A DNA stretch of 64,000 bases, from NCBI GenBank assembly GCA_016866215.1, contig VGNE01000014.1, forward strand, positions 1 to 64,000, written 5' to 3'. Below, one piece after another: positions 42,826-52,567 of the stretch. Both the position numbers and the translations under genes were made by a program. The first letter of the stretch is position 1. Each line of letters starts with the position of its first letter. This stretch comes from Chloroflexota bacterium. Lineage in GTDB: Bacteria; Chloroflexota; Anaerolineae; Anaerolineales; Villigracilaceae. Below the pieces are notes generated by a model. It was not told the DNA's origin and made no database searches. It saw only the letters and a program-made list of their open reading frames with translations.

Positions 42826-42853
42826 GAGACTAGAGATCAGAGACTAGGAGATT
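42826..42853. repeat. Period-7 GAGACTA array
   Basis: GAGACTA (42826-42832), GAGATCA (42833-42839), GAGACTA (42840-42846), GGAGATT (42847-42853): four contiguous 7-mers. The last one holds the GGAG ribosome binding site of the MaoC gene. Confidence 0.8.
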
Positions 42854-42856
42854 TAT

Positions 42857-43306
42857 ATGGCTGGACTTTACTTTGAAGAATTTTCAGTAGGGCAAAGCGT
42901 AAAAACCGCAGGGCGCACCATCGGTGAGGATGCGATCTTTTCATTTGCCGGTCTTTCAGGTGATTACAACCAGATCCACACCGATGCGGTCTTTGCAAGC
43001 AAGACCCAGTTTGGTCAACGCGTTGCGCATGGGTTGTTGGGTATGTCCATTGCCGTGGGGCTGATTATGCAAACCGGTCTGCTCGAAGGCACTGTGCTGG
43101 CCTTCCGCGAGATCAACGAATGGAAATTTGTGAAGCCGTTTTTCATTGGCGATACTGTTCACGCGCTCTTGTCCATTTCTGAAATCAAGGCGCTGCCACG
43201 CATCGGCGCCGGCGCGTTGATCGCCTCGGTAGAAGTGTTCAATCAAAAAGACGAAGTCTGTCAGCGTGGCAAGTTGAATTTGCTGGTGTTGAGCAAGCCA
43301 AAATAA
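42857..43306 (+). CDS. MaoC-like hot-dog dehydratase
   Basis: A 149-residue single hot-dog domain with the hydratase-2 motif in AGLSGDYNQIHTDAVFA (Asp and His of the catalytic dyad about residues 36-41), RVAHGLLGMSIAVGL and the C-terminal strand. Expected activity is (R)-specific hydration of trans-2-enoyl-CoA or a related thioester, with many paralogues of unknown role. Its SD (GGAG) falls in the last unit of a period-7 repeat. It is divergent from the GH63-like gene; a TATAAT at 42804-42809 is a likely -10. Confidence 0.85.
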   Translation: MAGLYFEEFSVGQSVKTAGRTIGEDAIFSFAGLSGDYNQIHTDAVFASKTQFGQRVAHGLLGMSIAVGLIMQTGLLEGTVLAFREINEWKFVKPFFIGDTVHALLSISEIKALPRIGAGALIASVEVFNQKDEVCQRGKLNLLVLSKPK

Positions 43307-43406
43307 ACTGCCCCTCACCCTAACACAGGTATACTTTATTTAAATTGGTGCAGGGCATGGCTTATCAAGTTGATGAGAATAGTTACATTAAGAGGTTCTT
43401 CGTATA

Positions 43407-46400
43407 ATGAGCAACGAAGATAGCGAGCGATTACGTCGGCTACTAAAATCTGAAGAAGAGACACGCGGCGACATAAAGCCCATTCCTGCCTCAACGGGGA
43501 AGGACGGGACGACACCCCGATTCATCCGCCCGGCCCTCGACAAGGACAACATGCCCCTGCCGAACCGCGTGGATGAAATTGACGTGGATGGCACGCGTGT
43601 CACAAATGCCGCGTATAAACAGACCACGGATCAGCAGAATCCTGCCCAACAACTCCCCAATTTAAATCAACGCTCTGTATTTCAAAACTCTGTAAACCAG
43701 CAGCATCGCACATATCAGCCGCCTGCATACACACCGCCTCCACCTCAAACATCATTTTGGAATAAATTTCAATCCATTTTCCAAGGCAACAAAGGCTGCC
43801 TGCTGCGCGGACTGATCATCGCTGTATTTGCAATGGTGGTGTTCGGTTTGTGTGTCGGGTCATATTTTATCTATCAATATTATGCCATTGCCAGCACACT
43901 CCCGGAAGTGGGTGATTTGCGCAACCGCGCCTCTCAGTTCGAGACCACACGCATCCTTGACCGCAATGGACAGCCGCTTTATGAGATCCTGGATCCCACT
44001 ACCGGACGACGCACCTACATCCCGATCAAGAATATTTCCCCGAATTTAGTTGCGGCCACCATCGCAACAGAAGACAAGGATTTTTACAGCCACCCAGGCT
44101 TTGATCCATTGGCCATGCTGCGTGCATTGTGGCAAAACTACAGCAGCAGCGGGACAGTTTCAGGCGCATCCACCATCACACAGCAATTGGCGCGCGCATT
44201 GCTTCTCTCCCCTGAAGAACGGGCTGAGCGCACATACACACGCAAATCACGCGAGATCATCCTGGCCGCCGAGATCACGCGCCGCTATTCCAAAGACGAT
44301 ATCCTTGAACTGTATTTGAATGAAATCTATTACGGTAATCTTGCATATGGCGTCGAAGCCGCCGCTGAAACTTATTTCGGGAAATCCGCCAAAGACCTCA
44401 CGCTAGGTGAAGCCTCATTCCTGGCAGGCCTGCCGCAATCTCCAGCCTTATATGATATTTACACCAATCCTCAAGTCACCTTGATCCGCCAGCAAAAAGT
44501 CTTGGTGCTCATGTTTGAATTAAGTACCGAAAAAGGATGTATTGAAGTAAGTAATAGTCCCGAATCAGTTTGCGTGGAACCAATCGCCGCGACCGAAGCC
44601 GCGGACGCAATGAAGACATATTCATATCGTGCGCCTTCGTTTGATGCAAAATACCCGCATTGGGTTCATTATGTCCGCGCACAGCTTGAAGACTTATACG
44701 ACGCGCAAACCATTTACCGTTCAGGGTTTGTGGTTTACACCACCCTTGATCCCAACCTGCAAGACCGCGCACAACAACTTGTCACAGACCAGGTTACTGC
44801 CATGGTTGATAACAACACAAAAAACGGCGCTTTGGTTGCCATTCGTCCCTCCACCGGCGAAATCCTGGCAATGGTCGGCTCTCCAGATTTCAACAATGTT
44901 GAAATTTCAGGGCAGATCAACATGGCGGTCAGCCCCACACGCCAGCCGGGTTCTTCGATCAAGCCGATCACCTATGTTGCTGCATTTGAAAAAGGATGGA
45001 CTCCTTCCACCCTGATCTGGGATGTTCCCACTCAATTTCCGGATGGCGCAAATCCGCCCTACGAACCCAGAAACTATGACGGCAAATTTCATGGCGGCAT
45101 GCCACTACGCCTTGCGCTTTCCAACTCATTCAACATCCCCGCAGTTAAAGCGCTTGAATTTGTTGGCATTTACGACGATCCGAACACGCCTGAAAAAGAA
45201 GGCATGCTCGCTATGGCAGAACGGCTTGGCATTACATCCTTAACCCGCAATGATTACGGACTGTCTCTCACTCTCGGCGGCGGCGATGTCAGCTTGATCG
45301 ATATGACCTCCGCTTTTTCCGTCTTTGCTAACAGCGGACAACGCATACCGCCGATGTCCATTCTCAAGATCACAAATTTTGCAGGCGACGTAATCTACGA
45401 ATACAAACCACAGTCCGGTGAGCAGGTTATCCGTGCAGAACATGCCTATCTCATTTCATCCATTCTATCGGACAATGAAGCGCGCTCCTGGATGTTCGGA
45501 CGCAACTCTCCTCTAAATTTGTCATTCCCTGTCGCTGCAAAAACAGGCACCACCAACGACATCCGCGATAACTGGACATTGGGCTACACTCCTGATCTTG
45601 TCACAGGGGTTTGGATCGGCAACGCAGATTACACACCCATGCTCAATTCGTCTGGCTTAAGCGGCGCCGCACCGATCTGGTCACAGTTCATGGAATTTGC
45701 TGTGCCTTATCTCACCAAAGGCGCGCCGACTCCCTTCGTCCGCCCGGGTGGAATTGTGGATAAAGTTGTTTGTCAATTATCGGGGACAGAACCATCCAGC
45801 TTCTGCAAATCACAATACAATGAGGTCTTCGCTTTCGACCAACTGCCCCTGCCTCCAAGCCAGGATCTTGCACGCCGCATCAGAATCGACTTGTGGACAG
45901 GTTTGCAGGCCTCTGATGCATGCAAAGGTCCCAGCGAGGATGAAATTGTTATGAAGGTCACAGATAAATGGGCGCGTGACTGGTTTGAAACCCGCGACGG
46001 AAAAAACTGGCTGGATAACAACGGTCTGCCAGACAATCCAATTTATGCTCCTGAACGCGAATGTCAAGCAGGCGACCCTCAACCGATTGTTGAAATCAAC
46101 TTAAACGACGGGCAGATCATCTCCTCTACGTCGCTGGAAATCAAAGGCACAGCAAATGCAGATGATGGGTTTAAAAAATGGGTCTTGGAATATGGTCTGG
46201 GTGATAACCCGGATTCATGGTTTGTTTTGAGTGATGGAAATAACCCGGTTGAAAACAGCACGCTTTACTTATGGGATCTGACAAACGTGCCGAACGGCAT
46301 TGTCACATTACGGTTGACCCTGATCGGTGATAAAGCGGAAGTGGACAAACGCATCCGACTTAACCTCAGCCTGCCGACTCCAACCGTGCCGCCTGCCACG

Positions 46401-46517
46401 CCGACAGATACCCCCTCTCCGACAGTAACTCCAACACAGGTGATCATTATCCCGACGGGTACACCCACGGAAACGCCAACAGTAACTCCAACCATAACTC
46501 CAACAGTAACTCCATAA
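43407..46517 (+). CDS. Class A penicillin-binding protein (PBP1A type)
   Basis: A 1036-residue bifunctional peptidoglycan synthase: cytoplasmic Gln/Pro-rich N-terminus (about 1-125), one transmembrane helix (about 131-155), a GT51 glycosyltransferase domain with ATEDKDFYSHPGFDP near residue 220 (catalytic Glu), then the transpeptidase with SxxK in GSSIKPITYV (about 513), SNS in LSNSFNIP (about 571) and KTGT (about 711). A long C-terminal extension includes an Ig-like strand region and a tail of TPT/TVTP repeats encoded by short tandem DNA repeats. It builds cell-wall glycan and cross-links. The repeats end at the stop codon. The next gene is rpoC with its own promoter. Confidence 0.93.
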   Translation: MSNEDSERLRRLLKSEEETRGDIKPIPASTGKDGTTPRFIRPALDKDNMPLPNRVDEIDVDGTRVTNAAYKQTTDQQNPAQQLPNLNQRSVFQNSVNQQHRTYQPPAYTPPPPQTSFWNKFQSIFQGNKGCLLRGLIIAVFAMVVFGLCVGSYFIYQYYAIASTLPEVGDLRNRASQFETTRILDRNGQPLYEILDPTTGRRTYIPIKNISPNLVAATIATEDKDFYSHPGFDPLAMLRALWQNYSSSGTVSGASTITQQLARALLLSPEERAERTYTRKSREIILAAEITRRYSKDDILELYLNEIYYGNLAYGVEAAAETYFGKSAKDLTLGEASFLAGLPQSPALYDIYTNPQVTLIRQQKVLVLMFELSTEKGCIEVSNSPESVCVEPIAATEAADAMKTYSYRAPSFDAKYPHWVHYVRAQLEDLYDAQTIYRSGFVVYTTLDPNLQDRAQQLVTDQVTAMVDNNTKNGALVAIRPSTGEILAMVGSPDFNNVEISGQINMAVSPTRQPGSSIKPITYVAAFEKGWTPSTLIWDVPTQFPDGANPPYEPRNYDGKFHGGMPLRLALSNSFNIPAVKALEFVGIYDDPNTPEKEGMLAMAERLGITSLTRNDYGLSLTLGGGDVSLIDMTSAFSVFANSGQRIPPMSILKITNFAGDVIYEYKPQSGEQVIRAEHAYLISSILSDNEARSWMFGRNSPLNLSFPVAAKTGTTNDIRDNWTLGYTPDLVTGVWIGNADYTPMLNSSGLSGAAPIWSQFMEFAVPYLTKGAPTPFVRPGGIVDKVVCQLSGTEPSSFCKSQYNEVFAFDQLPLPPSQDLARRIRIDLWTGLQASDACKGPSEDEIVMKVTDKWARDWFETRDGKNWLDNNGLPDNPIYAPERECQAGDPQPIVEINLNDGQIISSTSLEIKGTANADDGFKKWVLEYGLGDNPDSWFVLSDGNNPVENSTLYLWDLTNVPNGIVTLRLTLIGDKAEVDKRIRLNLSLPTPTVPPATPTDTPSPTVTPTQVIIIPTGTPTETPTVTPTITPTVTP

Positions 46518-46600
46518 TTCAGGAAACTCTTAGCATCCAGTTTTTTAAGATTCGGCTGAGGAATGTGTCAGGGTAGGCGGAGCAGGGTAAAGGCGGTGCT

Positions 46601-46639
46601 CTGACGGTTCGACTTTCGCTCACCGTGTCGAAGGGTCCA
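46601..46639. repeat. CTGACGGTTCG...AAGGGTCCA repeat, copy 2
   Basis: 39 nt, one mismatch to 25201-25239. It lies in the 357-bp gap between the PBP gene and rpoC, upstream of the rpoC promoter. Confidence 0.9.
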
Positions 46640-46691
46640 GAAAGAAACCAGGTTCGCTTTGAAATCCAAGCCTTTTCACTGATCAACACCC

Positions 46692-46720
46692 TTGACGGGC
46701 AGACCCTATGTGCATATAAT
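46692..46720 (+). promoter_or_regulatory. rpoC promoter, near-consensus sigma-70 type
   Basis: TTGACG (46692-46697), exactly 17 nt, TATAAT (46715-46720). The start would be near 46727, leaving a leader of about 148 nt before the GTG of rpoC. Confidence 0.8.
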
Positions 46721-46756
46721 CACCCCGTTGGAAGTAAAAAAAACGAGCCAATACTA

Positions 46757-46791
46757 GCAAGCGCTTGAGAAAATATTCTCAATGCGCTTGC
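46757..46791 (+). other. Leader hairpin before rpoC
   Basis: GCAAGCGCTTGAGAA (46757-46771) pairs with TTCTCAATGCGCTTGC (46776-46791) with one bulged A, loop AATA, then a weak T-rich tract (CTTTGTTTG). It could be an attenuator or an mRNA-stabilising element. Confidence 0.6.
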
Positions 46792-46874
46792 CTTTGTTTG
46801 TCTCTGGCGTATTGTATTAAATACTGCAGACAGGCACTACTCGAATAGTATTCTTTAATTTAGGAGAGGATCCA

Positions 46875-49800
46875 GTGGAAACAAAGGGACTGACCGCACT
46901 CCGTATCAGCCTTGCCTCGCCGCAAACGATTTTGTCATGGTCGTACGGTGAGGTGCTAAAGCCCGAAACAATTAACTATCGCCGCTTGCGGCCTGAGAAG
47001 GATGGATTGTTTTGTGAAGCCATTTTCGGCCCGACCCGCGATTGGCAGTGTTATTGTGGAAAATACAAGAACCCGCGTTATAAGGGCATTACCTGCGATA
47101 AATGCGGCGTGGAAGTAACCCGCTCTGCCGTTCGCCGTGAGCGCATGGGGCATATCGCGCTTGCCACCCCTGTTGCACACATTTGGTATACGCGCCGTAT
47201 CCCGTCACAAATGGGTATGTTGCTTGATGTTTCGCGTCGCAACCTGGACCGGGTTTTGTATTTCGCGCAGTATATTGTTACCTATGTGGATGAGGAAGCC
47301 CGCAAGAAAGCCGTGCAGCGTCTCGAGGATGAAATCTCTGTTTCTGAACGCGAGCAGGCTACCGGCGTCAATGCCCGCATAGCCGAGGTCAAGACCAAGC
47401 GCGACCACACGATAACTGAACTTAAGCATAAGCAAGCCCTGCTCGAGCAAGGCTATGATGAAGGTATTGCAGAGCAGATGGACCCCATCATCAAGGAAGG
47501 TCAGAAGTTGGAAAAACAGCTTCAAGGCCAGATGGGTGAACCTGCTAACAAAACCATTGTTTTCGAATTGACCGGCGAGAAGATCATCGATGCCGGAGAT
47601 AAAGTTGCAAGCAGGCATATTACGCTCATTCAAAAGAACGTCCAAAAGAAATTGGAAATCCTTGAAAATGAGTTGAACGACAAGAAACAGCGTGAGTTGG
47701 AAGAACTGAAGACTCAGACTGCCGCGATCAAGGCACAGGCAGACCAGGAGATGGAAGCGCTGCGCAGTGAATTGGAGACGCAGACCTCCGTTTCATCGAA
47801 TCAATCCTCGCGCCTGCGTGATGAACTTCTCGAGCTTCGCCCCTTTACATTCCTGAGTGAAATCCGCTATCGTGAACTCAAGCAGCGTTGGGGCCAGGTT
47901 TTCCGCGCCGATATGGGCGCTGAAGCCTTTTTCGATATTCTCGAACGTCTTGATCTCGATAAACTTTCAGAAGAACTCTGGCACGAGGTCCGCACTACCA
48001 AGAGTAAGCAGAAACGCAAGAAATCCACAACCCGTTTGAAGGTAGTGGAAGCTTTCCGCCGCTCCGGCAACAGCCCCGCCTGGATGATCCTCACGGTTCT
48101 ACCCGTCATTCCTCCTGACCTGCGCCCAATGGTGCAGTTGGATGGCGGTCGTTTTGCGACCTCCGATTTGAACGACCTTTATCGCCGTGTAATCAATCGC
48201 AACAATCGTTTGAAGAGATTGCTCGAACTCGGCGCGCCGGATGTCATCATCCGTAACGAAAAGCGCATGTTGCAGGAAGCGGTAGATAGCCTGATCGATA
48301 ATTCACAGCGTGGCAAGGCACTTTCCCGCCGCGGCCGCCGCGAACTGAAATCCTTGAGCGACATGCTCAAAGGTAAAAAAGGTCGTTTCCGCCGCAACCT
48401 GCTCGGCAAGCGTGTGGATTATTCCGGTCGTTCGGTGATCGTCGTCGGTCCGCAATTGAAATTAAATCAATGCGGTTTGCCCAAGAGTATGGCGCTTGAG
48501 TTGTATCGTCCATTTGTGATTGCGCGACTCGTACAAAATAATTATGCAGCAAATGTCAAAGGTGCGCGCCGCTTGATTGAGCGCAACAGGCCAGAGGTCT
48601 GGGAAGCGCTCGAAGGTGTGATCGGGGACCGCCCTGTTCTGCTTAATCGTGCTCCCACCTTGCATCGATTGGGTATCCAGGCGTTTGAACCAATCCTGAT
48701 TGAAGGCTCAGCCATTCAATTGCATCCGCTCGTCACAACCGCTTTTAACGCAGACTTTGACGGCGATCAAATGGCCGTGCACGTACCGCTGTCACAAAAG
48801 GCCGTCACCGAAGCGCGCGAACTCATGCTCGCCTCCAGGAATTTGCTCAAGCCTGCGGATGGTGAACCGATCATTTCCCCATCCAAAGACATGGTGTTGG
48901 GTGTGTACTACCTGACCATGGAAAAGAAAGCCGTTCATCGAGGTGATGGCCGCGCCTTTGCAGATATTGACGAAGTGGAACTTGTCTACGCTCTTAATCA
49001 AATAGAAGTGCACACCGAGATCAAATTCCGAGCAAAGACCTGGTACGATGACAAGGGTGATCGCCTGCCCGAAGCCGAGTATCGTGTCATCAATACAACG
49101 GTAGGGCGCGTTTTATTCAATCGCGTTTTGCCTGAACAAGTGCAATTCGTTAACCAAAAGCTTGATAAAGGCGGCGTAAAGGATTTGATCGCAGAAGTAT
49201 ACGAACTATGCGGACAGGAAATAACCACCGGTGTGGCCGATGCAATCAAGAGCATTGGCTTTGAATACGCAACTAAATCCGGCACCACGCTTGCAGTCGC
49301 AGATATATCCATCCCGCCGGAACGCAAGGGCATCATTGACGAAGCTCTTAAAGCAGTTGAAGTGGTATTGCGCGATTTCCGCCGTGGCTTGCTTACCGAA
49401 CAGGAAAAGAATGAACGCGAGATCCAGATTTGGCAGGAAACCACAGACCTTGTGGGTATTGCCGTTAGAAAACATATGGATCCTGACGGAAATCTTTCCA
49501 CCATGGCCACCTCCGGTGCAACCAAAGGTGGTTTCTCCACGATCTCGCAATTGGCGGGGATGCGCGGTTTGATGGCTGACCCATCTGGACGTATCATTCC
49601 GATGCCGATCCGTTCCAACTTCCGTGAAGGACTCACTGCGCAGGAATACTTTATCTCCACACATGGCGCACGCAAAGGTCTGGCGGATACAGCTCTCCGT
49701 ACTGCGGACGCCGGTTACTTAACCCGCCGCCTCGTGGATATTGCGCAGGACATCATCATCAACGAACATGATTGCGGCACACATGAAGGTGTGTGGATCC

Positions 49801-51125
49801 GCACGACTGACGATGTTGCTGGTCAGTCCATGATGAGCCGCATGTACAGCCGTCTGATCGCCGAGCGCGTACTCGATCCGAAGACTGGCGAAGTGCTGGC
49901 CGAATACAATGACGTCATCACCCACGATCTGGCACGCAAGATCGCCAGCACGAATGTGGCTGAATTGAAACTCCGCTCGCCGATGACCTGCCAGCTCAAT
50001 CACGGTATCTGCTCAAAATGCTATGGCATTGATCTCGCCCGCGGGGAGATGGTACAACTTGGTTCTGCGGTCGGTATCGTGGCCGCCCAATCCATTGGTG
50101 AGCCTGGCACGCAGTTGACGCTCCGCACTTTCCACACGGGTGGTGTCGCTTCATCCGGAGCATCGGATATCACAACCGGTCTGCCGCGCGTGGAGGAAAT
50201 CTTCGAGGCACGCAAAATGCCAAAAGGTGAGGCAATGGTCGCCGAGATCGGAGGCGTGGTTCGCATCCTGCAATCAGAAAAATACGTGGATATGCGCGAG
50301 ATCCGCATTGAACATGCTGAAATGGTCCATGATGAATATGCCATTCCAGAAGATTGGAAATTCATCGCAAAAGATGAATCTGAAATTCAGGCGGGCGACA
50401 TCCTTGCCACGAAAGAAAAGGCCACGATCACAACCCAGCACAGTGGCCGCGTCGCCGTGGAGAAAAAGGAACGCAAGATCATCGTTTCCTATGAACAGCG
50501 TGAGGAGGTGACCGATGATATTCCAAACACTTCACGTCTGCTCGTGAAAGACGGCGCGCATGTGGAAGCTGGACAACCACTGACAGAAGGTTCGCTAAAC
50601 CCACATCGCATTCTCAAGATCCAGGGACGTGATGCCTGCCAGATGTACCTGATGACCGAGGTGCAGAAGGTGTATCGTTCACAAGGTCAGAACATCCATG
50701 ACAAGCATTTTGAGGTTATCATCCGCAAAATGTTGAGCAAGGTGCAGGTGACACGCCCCGGCGATACCAAGTACCTGCCCGGCGATGCGGTCGACCGGCT
50801 TGAGATCCGCAAAATCAATGAACAATTACTGGTGGATGGAAAGCAACCGTCTCGCTTCCAGGAAGTCCTGCTGGGCGTTACGAAGGCTTCCCTGAGCACC
50901 GATTCTTTCCTCTCGGCTTCCTCATTCCAGCACACCATCAAGGTTCTGGCAAGCGCGGCAATCGGTTCCACAACTGACCCGCTTTTCGGTTTGAAGGAAA
51001 ACGTAATCATCGGCAAACTCATCCCAGCGGGTACCGGCTTCGTCCATGGCCGCTTCACAGATGAGGAATCCGTCCATAATGCTACCCAATGGTCGCAACT
51101 CCCGGATGTCGGGCTTGGTGTTTAA
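46875..51125 (+). CDS. rpoC: RNA polymerase beta' subunit
   Basis: A complete 1416-residue beta' subunit starting at GTG 46875 with AGGAGAGG upstream. N-terminal zinc ribbon CYCG...CDKC (about 59-78), an active-site Mg loop NADFDGDQMAVH (about 625-636), the trigger-loop/bridge region, and a second zinc site with CGTHEG and CQLNHGICSKCYG (about 965-1055). Between about 130 and 330 there is a Glu/Lys-rich coiled-coil stretch, longer than the usual clamp coil region. rpoB is not adjacent; rpoC is preceded by a PBP gene and has its own promoter. A terminator follows. Confidence 0.97.
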   Translation: METKGLTALRISLASPQTILSWSYGEVLKPETINYRRLRPEKDGLFCEAIFGPTRDWQCYCGKYKNPRYKGITCDKCGVEVTRSAVRRERMGHIALATPVAHIWYTRRIPSQMGMLLDVSRRNLDRVLYFAQYIVTYVDEEARKKAVQRLEDEISVSEREQATGVNARIAEVKTKRDHTITELKHKQALLEQGYDEGIAEQMDPIIKEGQKLEKQLQGQMGEPANKTIVFELTGEKIIDAGDKVASRHITLIQKNVQKKLEILENELNDKKQRELEELKTQTAAIKAQADQEMEALRSELETQTSVSSNQSSRLRDELLELRPFTFLSEIRYRELKQRWGQVFRADMGAEAFFDILERLDLDKLSEELWHEVRTTKSKQKRKKSTTRLKVVEAFRRSGNSPAWMILTVLPVIPPDLRPMVQLDGGRFATSDLNDLYRRVINRNNRLKRLLELGAPDVIIRNEKRMLQEAVDSLIDNSQRGKALSRRGRRELKSLSDMLKGKKGRFRRNLLGKRVDYSGRSVIVVGPQLKLNQCGLPKSMALELYRPFVIARLVQNNYAANVKGARRLIERNRPEVWEALEGVIGDRPVLLNRAPTLHRLGIQAFEPILIEGSAIQLHPLVTTAFNADFDGDQMAVHVPLSQKAVTEARELMLASRNLLKPADGEPIISPSKDMVLGVYYLTMEKKAVHRGDGRAFADIDEVELVYALNQIEVHTEIKFRAKTWYDDKGDRLPEAEYRVINTTVGRVLFNRVLPEQVQFVNQKLDKGGVKDLIAEVYELCGQEITTGVADAIKSIGFEYATKSGTTLAVADISIPPERKGIIDEALKAVEVVLRDFRRGLLTEQEKNEREIQIWQETTDLVGIAVRKHMDPDGNLSTMATSGATKGGFSTISQLAGMRGLMADPSGRIIPMPIRSNFREGLTAQEYFISTHGARKGLADTALRTADAGYLTRRLVDIAQDIIINEHDCGTHEGVWIRTTDDVAGQSMMSRMYSRLIAERVLDPKTGEVLAEYNDVITHDLARKIASTNVAELKLRSPMTCQLNHGICSKCYGIDLARGEMVQLGSAVGIVAAQSIGEPGTQLTLRTFHTGGVASSGASDITTGLPRVEEIFEARKMPKGEAMVAEIGGVVRILQSEKYVDMREIRIEHAEMVHDEYAIPEDWKFIAKDESEIQAGDILATKEKATITTQHSGRVAVEKKERKIIVSYEQREEVTDDIPNTSRLLVKDGAHVEAGQPLTEGSLNPHRILKIQGRDACQMYLMTEVQKVYRSQGQNIHDKHFEVIIRKMLSKVQVTRPGDTKYLPGDAVDRLEIRKINEQLLVDGKQPSRFQEVLLGVTKASLSTDSFLSASSFQHTIKVLASAAIGSTTDPLFGLKENVIIGKLIPAGTGFVHGRFTDEESVHNATQWSQLPDVGLGV

Positions 51126-51143
51126 TCAGTGGATAGGATGTAA

Positions 51144-51180
51144 ACAAGGGCAGCCTTTGAAAGGCTGCCCTTGTTTTTTT
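51144..51180 (+). terminator. Rho-independent terminator after rpoC
   Basis: ACAAGGGCAGCC (51144-51155) pairs with GGCTGCCCTTGT (51162-51173), short loop TTTGAAA region, then a T tract of seven or eight. Confidence 0.93.
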
Positions 51181-51211
51181 AGCGGATATGTCTTTTGCAT
51201 TTCCACTAAAA

Positions 51212-51919
51212 CTACTGAGTGCAGCTTACGGGGAATTTTACTTGCGCGATCATCTCATTGGGCTTAAGGACATGCAGTTTGATCCAATATTCATTCGGCG
51301 CGTTAATTTGATAATACTCATTAATAACGTGTGTACCGGCCTCTTCAAAGATGAGTGTGCCATCATCAGATGAGACACCTGTGCTGGCCTCCCACCTCCA
51401 CATAAACAAGGTTGGGCCGTTGGTGGTGATCTCGGCCTCAAAAAATACGGTTTGTGGGAATTGATAACAGTTCACCACAATTCGGTTTGGCTCCACACGC
51501 AGATTTATATTTGTAACCGTCACAAAGGGAGGCGGGATGATCGTCAAAGGAGCTGTCGCACTTTGCGGTTCGGTCACATCAGCCGAAACCCAGCAAAAAC
51601 TGCCGGGATTTCCGGGGTCCTGGATATACCACCAGGTGGAGGCTTCGTTGCGTCCCACCGCGCGCAGGGACTGTCCCTCACGTAATTCATTGAGCAGTTG
51701 ATATACCGTGCCCGGGCCGAAGCGGCAATTGATCAATTTGGTTTTGACCAGCAAAGTGACCCGGGCAGGAGTGGCTGTGGAAATGAGAGTTGGCTCAGGA
51801 CTGGCGCTTGGCGGGCTGGTCGGGGAAATGAATGGAGTTGGCGCAAGAGCAGATTTTGAAATATTACAGCCCAACAAAGCAATTGAAATAAGTCCCGTTA
51901 GCAGGACCAGGCGATTCAT
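51212..51919 (-). CDS. SH3b-domain-like lipoprotein
   Basis: A 235-residue lipoprotein: start MNRLVLL with lipobox L-G-C at C18 and AGGAGGAAAAC upstream, a Ser/Pro/Thr-rich spacer (about 25-50), then a bacterial SH3-like segment (about 55-115: INCRFGPGTVYQLLNELREG, SLRAVGRNEASTWWYI), and a C-terminal beta domain beginning near FVTVTNINLRVEP. The SH3b module probably binds cell-wall or surface components. ATG 51919 is used; the frame runs upstream into non-signal sequence. It faces the rpoC terminator and is divergent from the MFS remnant. Confidence 0.7.
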   Translation of the reverse strand: MNRLVLLTGLISIALLGCNISKSALAPTPFISPTSPPSASPEPTLISTATPARVTLLVKTKLINCRFGPGTVYQLLNELREGQSLRAVGRNEASTWWYIQDPGNPGSFCWVSADVTEPQSATAPLTIIPPPFVTVTNINLRVEPNRIVVNCYQFPQTVFFEAEITTNGPTLFMWRWEASTGVSSDDGTLIFEEAGTHVINEYYQINAPNEYWIKLHVLKPNEMIAQVKFPVSCTQ

Positions 51920-51989
51920 GTTTTCCTCCTTTTGATTGTTAGGCTCAATACTCCATCGGCGTTGGAGAGAAAGGCAACCCATCTGGATC

Positions 51990-52520
51990 GCCTTGCACTT
52001 CTACTTTACTATAACAGTGAAAGTGACCGTTTGTTACGGTTCCATACCGTCGGCAGAATTTTTTATGTGGCTCTCTTTTTGCTCAACCTTGCCTTTGCAG
52101 GCCTGCAATCCAACTTTCCCCTTTATTCCAATTATCGCTTTCATTGGACACCGTCTCAGAACGGCCTCTTCTACTTTTATGTTGGCATCTGTGCTGTTTT
52201 TATTCAGGGATTCTTATTTGGCAAACTTCAGCCGCGCTTTGGGAACGCCGCTTGGCACAGGCACGAGCATCCCATCATTGACAGCCCTGGTTTCATTGCG
52301 CGTCTCTGAAAGCGGGCAGGGGCGTTTGATGGGCGGCACGCAAACCCTGCTCAGCCTCACCTACATCATTGGCCCCGCACTTGCCGGCATTTCATTTGAA
52401 GTTATCGCCTTTTCCGCGCCGTATTGGCTGGGGAGTCTGCTTTCTGTTTTTGCTTTAACCGTTGCACATTCGGCGTTACGAGGAGGGCGACAGCCTGACG
52501 AAGCAACCTCCTATTCATGA
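51990..52520 (+). pseudogene. MFS transporter remnant
   Basis: Two pieces in different frames match the second half of a major facilitator. Frame A (about 51995-52250) reads FYVALFLLNLAFAGLQSNFPL, then YRFHWTPSQNGLFYFYVGICAVFIQGFLFGKLQ (TM7-TM8). Frame B (about 52245-52520) reads IPSLTALVSLRVSE, GRLMGGTQTLLSLTYIIGP, and WLGSLLSVFALTVAHSAL (TM10-12). The N-terminal six helices and TM9 are missing and a frame change lies near 52245. It is non-functional; resembles drug/sugar efflux MFS proteins. Confidence 0.8.
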
Positions 52521-52567
52521 GAAGATTGCTTCGTCGCAAAAAGCAAGAGCGCTTCTCGCAATGACAT

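Noticed and set aside
46443-46517. Tandem repeat at the PBP gene end as part of the periodic array class
   Set aside because: The repeats follow codon-scale T-P repeats (multiples of three), typical of Thr/Pro tails, not a 7- or 8-nt period.
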